Positions 61,869-64,000 of a DNA stretch of 64,000 bases are shown here, piece by piece (position 1 is the stretch's first letter; each line of letters opens with the position of its first letter). Position numbers and translations under genes: made by a program. The stretch lies in contig NZ_CP046072.1 in NCBI RefSeq assembly GCF_017357825.1, positions 1,550,001 to 1,614,000 of the forward strand, given 5' to 3'. This stretch comes from Sulfurimonas aquatica. GTDB lineage: Bacteria; Campylobacterota; Campylobacteria; Campylobacterales; Sulfurimonadaceae. The notes beneath the pieces were generated by a model. That model did not search any database. It was not told the DNA's origin and was given only the letters and a program-made list of their open reading frames with translations.

Positions 61869-63026
61869 TTATTGTGAATAAGTTGTGGGAAATATGTATA
61901 AAAATCGACTTCCATGATCTAGAGTAGAGTCAATTTTGACTTCAATCTTTTCTTGTTTTATAATAGAGTTTACGATATTTAATCCAATACCAAACCCACC
62001 CTTACTTGTATCTTCTCTGTAGTATCTATTGAAAATCTCATCTGTATTTTCAATTCCAACACCATAATCTTTAAAGCTTAGATGACATTGTGAGTCTTTC
62101 ATATAGAGTTTAATCTCTATTTTTGAGTTTTCATGAGAATATTTAATGGCGTTTGATAAATTGTTATCAATTAAACGCTGGAGTTGCTTCTCATTCATAT
62201 TTACAAAGCCACACTCATCAATAGTAGATTCAATCACTATCTCTTTCATCTGTGCAACTTCTTCAAAGTATTCTACTCTTTCTTTTAGGAATGTACCGAG
62301 ATTGATATCGATTTTTTCATGTTTTAGTCTCTCATTTTTAATCAAATAATCCATATCATTATATATATTTGAGAGTACTTTTACAGCAGCTTTCATTCTC
62401 TGCATATATTTATTCTGCTCATGCTTACGATTGTATAGATCTATATTTACACTTATAATGGACAGGGGTGTATTTATCTCATGCATAGAATCTTTAATAA
62501 AAGTATCGAGTTGATTATTTATCTTTTTAAATGGCTTAGCAAAACTTTGCAGGAAAAAAACACTCAGTATAAAAATCAGAACGACTATACTAAAAAGTAT
62601 GAGTAAAACTCTTTCATATACTGGTGCAAATGAGAGTACATTATGCACTATTAGATAACTTGAGCTAAAATATTTTTCTTTTGGTAGTTTTACAATGAGG
62701 TAAGCATCATTATCATCTAAATGATAACCATTTTTAAAATATTTTATTTTTGACTTAATCAAAGAGAAGATTGGTTTAAAACTTTCATCATATAATCCTG
62801 AATCAAATGTTTTAAATCTCGGGTATTCAAAATACTCTTCATTTTGATTGTACTCCTGCATCGCTTTTACTATAAGAAGTGATTTCTCCTTTAGTAGAAG
62901 CTCATTTTGCAAAGAGTGTATACTTTTCATATATATTAAATAATAAAAAAGTGGTGCCAAAAGTATAATAGATACTAAACTAGTATATATTAGTGCATAT
63001 TTGGCAGAGTATTGACTATCTTTCAA
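61869..63026 (-). CDS. Membrane sensor histidine kinase
   Basis: A 385-aa kinase with two membrane helices (about 12-32 and 140-160) around a periplasmic sensing loop of about 110 residues. The His box is DSMHEINTPLSIISVNI, the N box NNLSNAIKYSHENS, and the G boxes FKDYGVGIENTD and GGFGIGLNIV. It starts 11 bases inside the end of the response regulator gene and is followed 80 bases later by soxX on the same strand. It may sense a sulfur compound, but the ligand is unknown. Confidence 0.88.
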   Translation of the reverse strand: MKDSQYSAKYALIYTSLVSIILLAPLFYYLIYMKSIHSLQNELLLKEKSLLIVKAMQEYNQNEEYFEYPRFKTFDSGLYDESFKPIFSLIKSKIKYFKNGYHLDDNDAYLIVKLPKEKYFSSSYLIVHNVLSFAPVYERVLLILFSIVVLIFILSVFFLQSFAKPFKKINNQLDTFIKDSMHEINTPLSIISVNIDLYNRKHEQNKYMQRMKAAVKVLSNIYNDMDYLIKNERLKHEKIDINLGTFLKERVEYFEEVAQMKEIVIESTIDECGFVNMNEKQLQRLIDNNLSNAIKYSHENSKIEIKLYMKDSQCHLSFKDYGVGIENTDEIFNRYYREDTSKGGFGIGLNIVNSIIKQEKIEVKIDSTLDHGSRFLYIFPTTYSQ

Positions 63027-63669
63027 TTATATAACCTAATCCTCGTCTATTTTGGATTATAGACTCTGGTAGTTTTTTACGAAGATTATTAAGCTGTACT
63101 CTAATAGTTGCAGGTTCTACATACTCACCCCATACTTCATCTTGAAACATCTGCGTTGAGACTAAAGAGTTTTTATTTTTAATGAGTACCTCTAGGAGCT
63201 CTTTTTCTGTTTTACGTAGTACAATTTCATCTTCTCCCATAGTGAGTTTAGACTTCTTTAAATCATAAAATACATTATCCGCAAGTGTAACAATACTTCC
63301 ATCATTTTTAAGTGTACTTGCAAGTGCCTGATCGATTCTAAGTTCTAACTCCGCTAAATCAAAAGGCTTTCTTATATAGTCACAGCATCCGCGTTTATAC
63401 CCCTCTTTTAAATCATCTACATCTGTCATAGATGTTAAAAATATTGCAGGTGTTTTAATTCCATCTTCTCTAAGTTTTTTAAGAAGTTCAAAACCAGTTA
63501 ATGAAGGTACATTTACATCAAGCAGAAGCAGGTCATATGATTTATCATATACTCCATCGTATGCCTTAAGCCCATCAGTAAAACCATCTACATTGTAGCC
63601 TAGGTCACTCAAAAATTCTTCTATACTTATACGTAGCGAATATTCATCTTCTAAAAGTAAGATTCTCAT
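63016..63669 (-). CDS. OmpR-family response regulator
   Basis: A 217-aa transcription factor. The receiver domain has ILLLEDEYSLR, the phosphoacceptor Asp in DLLLLDVNVPSLTG and the Lys in DYIRKPFDLAE. The winged-helix domain has LRKTEKELLEVLIKNKNSLVS and ATIRVQLNNLRKKL. It is paired with the following kinase, and its likely target is the soxX promoter with its tandem repeats. The start overlaps the preceding gene as ATGA. Confidence 0.9.
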   Translation of the reverse strand: MRILLLEDEYSLRISIEEFLSDLGYNVDGFTDGLKAYDGVYDKSYDLLLLDVNVPSLTGFELLKKLREDGIKTPAIFLTSMTDVDDLKEGYKRGCCDYIRKPFDLAELELRIDQALASTLKNDGSIVTLADNVFYDLKKSKLTMGEDEIVLRKTEKELLEVLIKNKNSLVSTQMFQDEVWGEYVEPATIRVQLNNLRKKLPESIIQNRRGLGYIIER

Positions 63670-63992
63670 TTAATTTTCCCATCTATTTTTTTAACTACCT
63701 GTCTATCTAGCATCATCTGAATTAGTTCATCTTTTGTATAACTATCTAGTTTATTATACACTTCATCAAAAAACATCTCTCTATCCTCTTTATCAATTAC
63801 ATCTTGAAGATAAACAAAAGAGTTGGCATCATATGAAGTATATATATTTTCATTATATTTCTCATCTTTGACTATCTCATAAAGATCACTTCTCGTGATA
63901 TTTACTAAAAAGGATATATCATCATTAGGGTTTCTAAAGTACTCTAAATAAACTTCAGGTAGAACAAAAACAAACCCACCAATATTTTGCAT
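63666..63992 (-). CDS. Hypothetical protein upstream of the two-component system, possibly partial
   Basis: A 108-aa frame, not recognised, with no signal peptide or membrane helix and many acidic and Tyr residues (SDLYEIVKDEKYNE, DVIDKEDREMFFDEVYNKL). It is translationally coupled to the response regulator by ATGA. The ATG at 63992 has a weak GGA upstream; the frame stays open to the window edge, so the gene could start further right. It may be an accessory of the two-component system. Confidence 0.6.
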   Translation of the reverse strand: MQNIGGFVFVLPEVYLEYFRNPNDDISFLVNITRSDLYEIVKDEKYNENIYTSYDANSFVYLQDVIDKEDREMFFDEVYNKLDSYTKDELIQMMLDRQVVKKIDGKIK

Positions 63993-64000
63993 ATTTCCAT

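Overview
The window comes from a low-GC chemolithoautotrophic member of the Campylobacterota (former Epsilonproteobacteria), most like Sulfurimonas or Sulfuricurvum. The evidence is the hydABCDE/hyp hydrogenase locus, the FlgS flagellar kinase, the fused CcsBA cytochrome c assembly protein, the non-catalytic PyrC paralogue, the soxXYZAB order, and AT-rich intergenic DNA with TATAAT-type -10 boxes. This assignment is made from gene content only. No rRNA, tRNA, CRISPR array, insertion sequence or phage gene was seen.

Layout. (1) 1-1165: end of an unidentified gene and mnmH (tRNA 2-selenouridine synthase), + strand. (2) 1222-11758: a complete-looking Tad (tight adherence, Flp pilus) operon on the - strand. 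It begins with the prepilin peptidase and ends with a 59-aa Flp-like pilin that uses a TTG start. (3) 12020-25710, + strand: a membrane-bound periplasmic group 1 [NiFe] hydrogenase (hydABCDE), hypF, a nickel permease, hypBCDEA, and a CPA2 cation/proton antiporter. (4) 25720-29813, - strand: a second, cytoplasmic [NiFe] hydrogenase. Its small subunit is fused to an N-terminal FAD/NAD oxidoreductase and a BFD-type [2Fe-2S] domain. (5) 29902-39872, - strand: a membrane coiled-coil protein, a phosphoglycolate-phosphatase-like HAD protein, ferrochelatase, a DUF2461 protein, CcsBA, a MORN-repeat protein and a heptahaem cytochrome c. (6) 40002-53083: mostly housekeeping genes (flgS, M18 aminopeptidase, dnaE, efp, tgt, a CheY-like protein, a degenerate pyrC, lpxB), then a degenerate helicase-like protein divergent from a DEAD-box helicase. 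(7) 53100-61788, - strand: the Sox thiosulfate-oxidation locus soxXYZAB plus a porin, followed by an accessory block (metallo-beta-lactamase fold protein, thioredoxin-like protein, two exported DsrE-like proteins, one DUF302 protein). (8) 61869-63992, - strand: a small protein and a two-component system directly upstream of soxX.

How it works together. Hydrogen is oxidised in the periplasm by HydABC, feeding quinone, and probably in the cytoplasm by the fused enzyme, which could reduce NAD(P) or ferredoxin for carbon fixation. Both need the same Hyp maturation set and nickel uptake. Thiosulfate is oxidised by the Sox system. CcsBA and ferrochelatase supply haem and haem attachment for SoxX, SoxA and the multihaem cytochrome. 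The Tad pilus probably serves surface attachment.

The observations most worth a second look are the oxidoreductase-hydrogenase fusion, a 30-bp element that sits in the same reading frame inside both hypF and hypC, tandem 11-bp repeats at the soxX promoter next to a two-component system, the non-canonical Flp pilin with its unrecognised companions, and the exported DsrE/DUF302 block beside sox.
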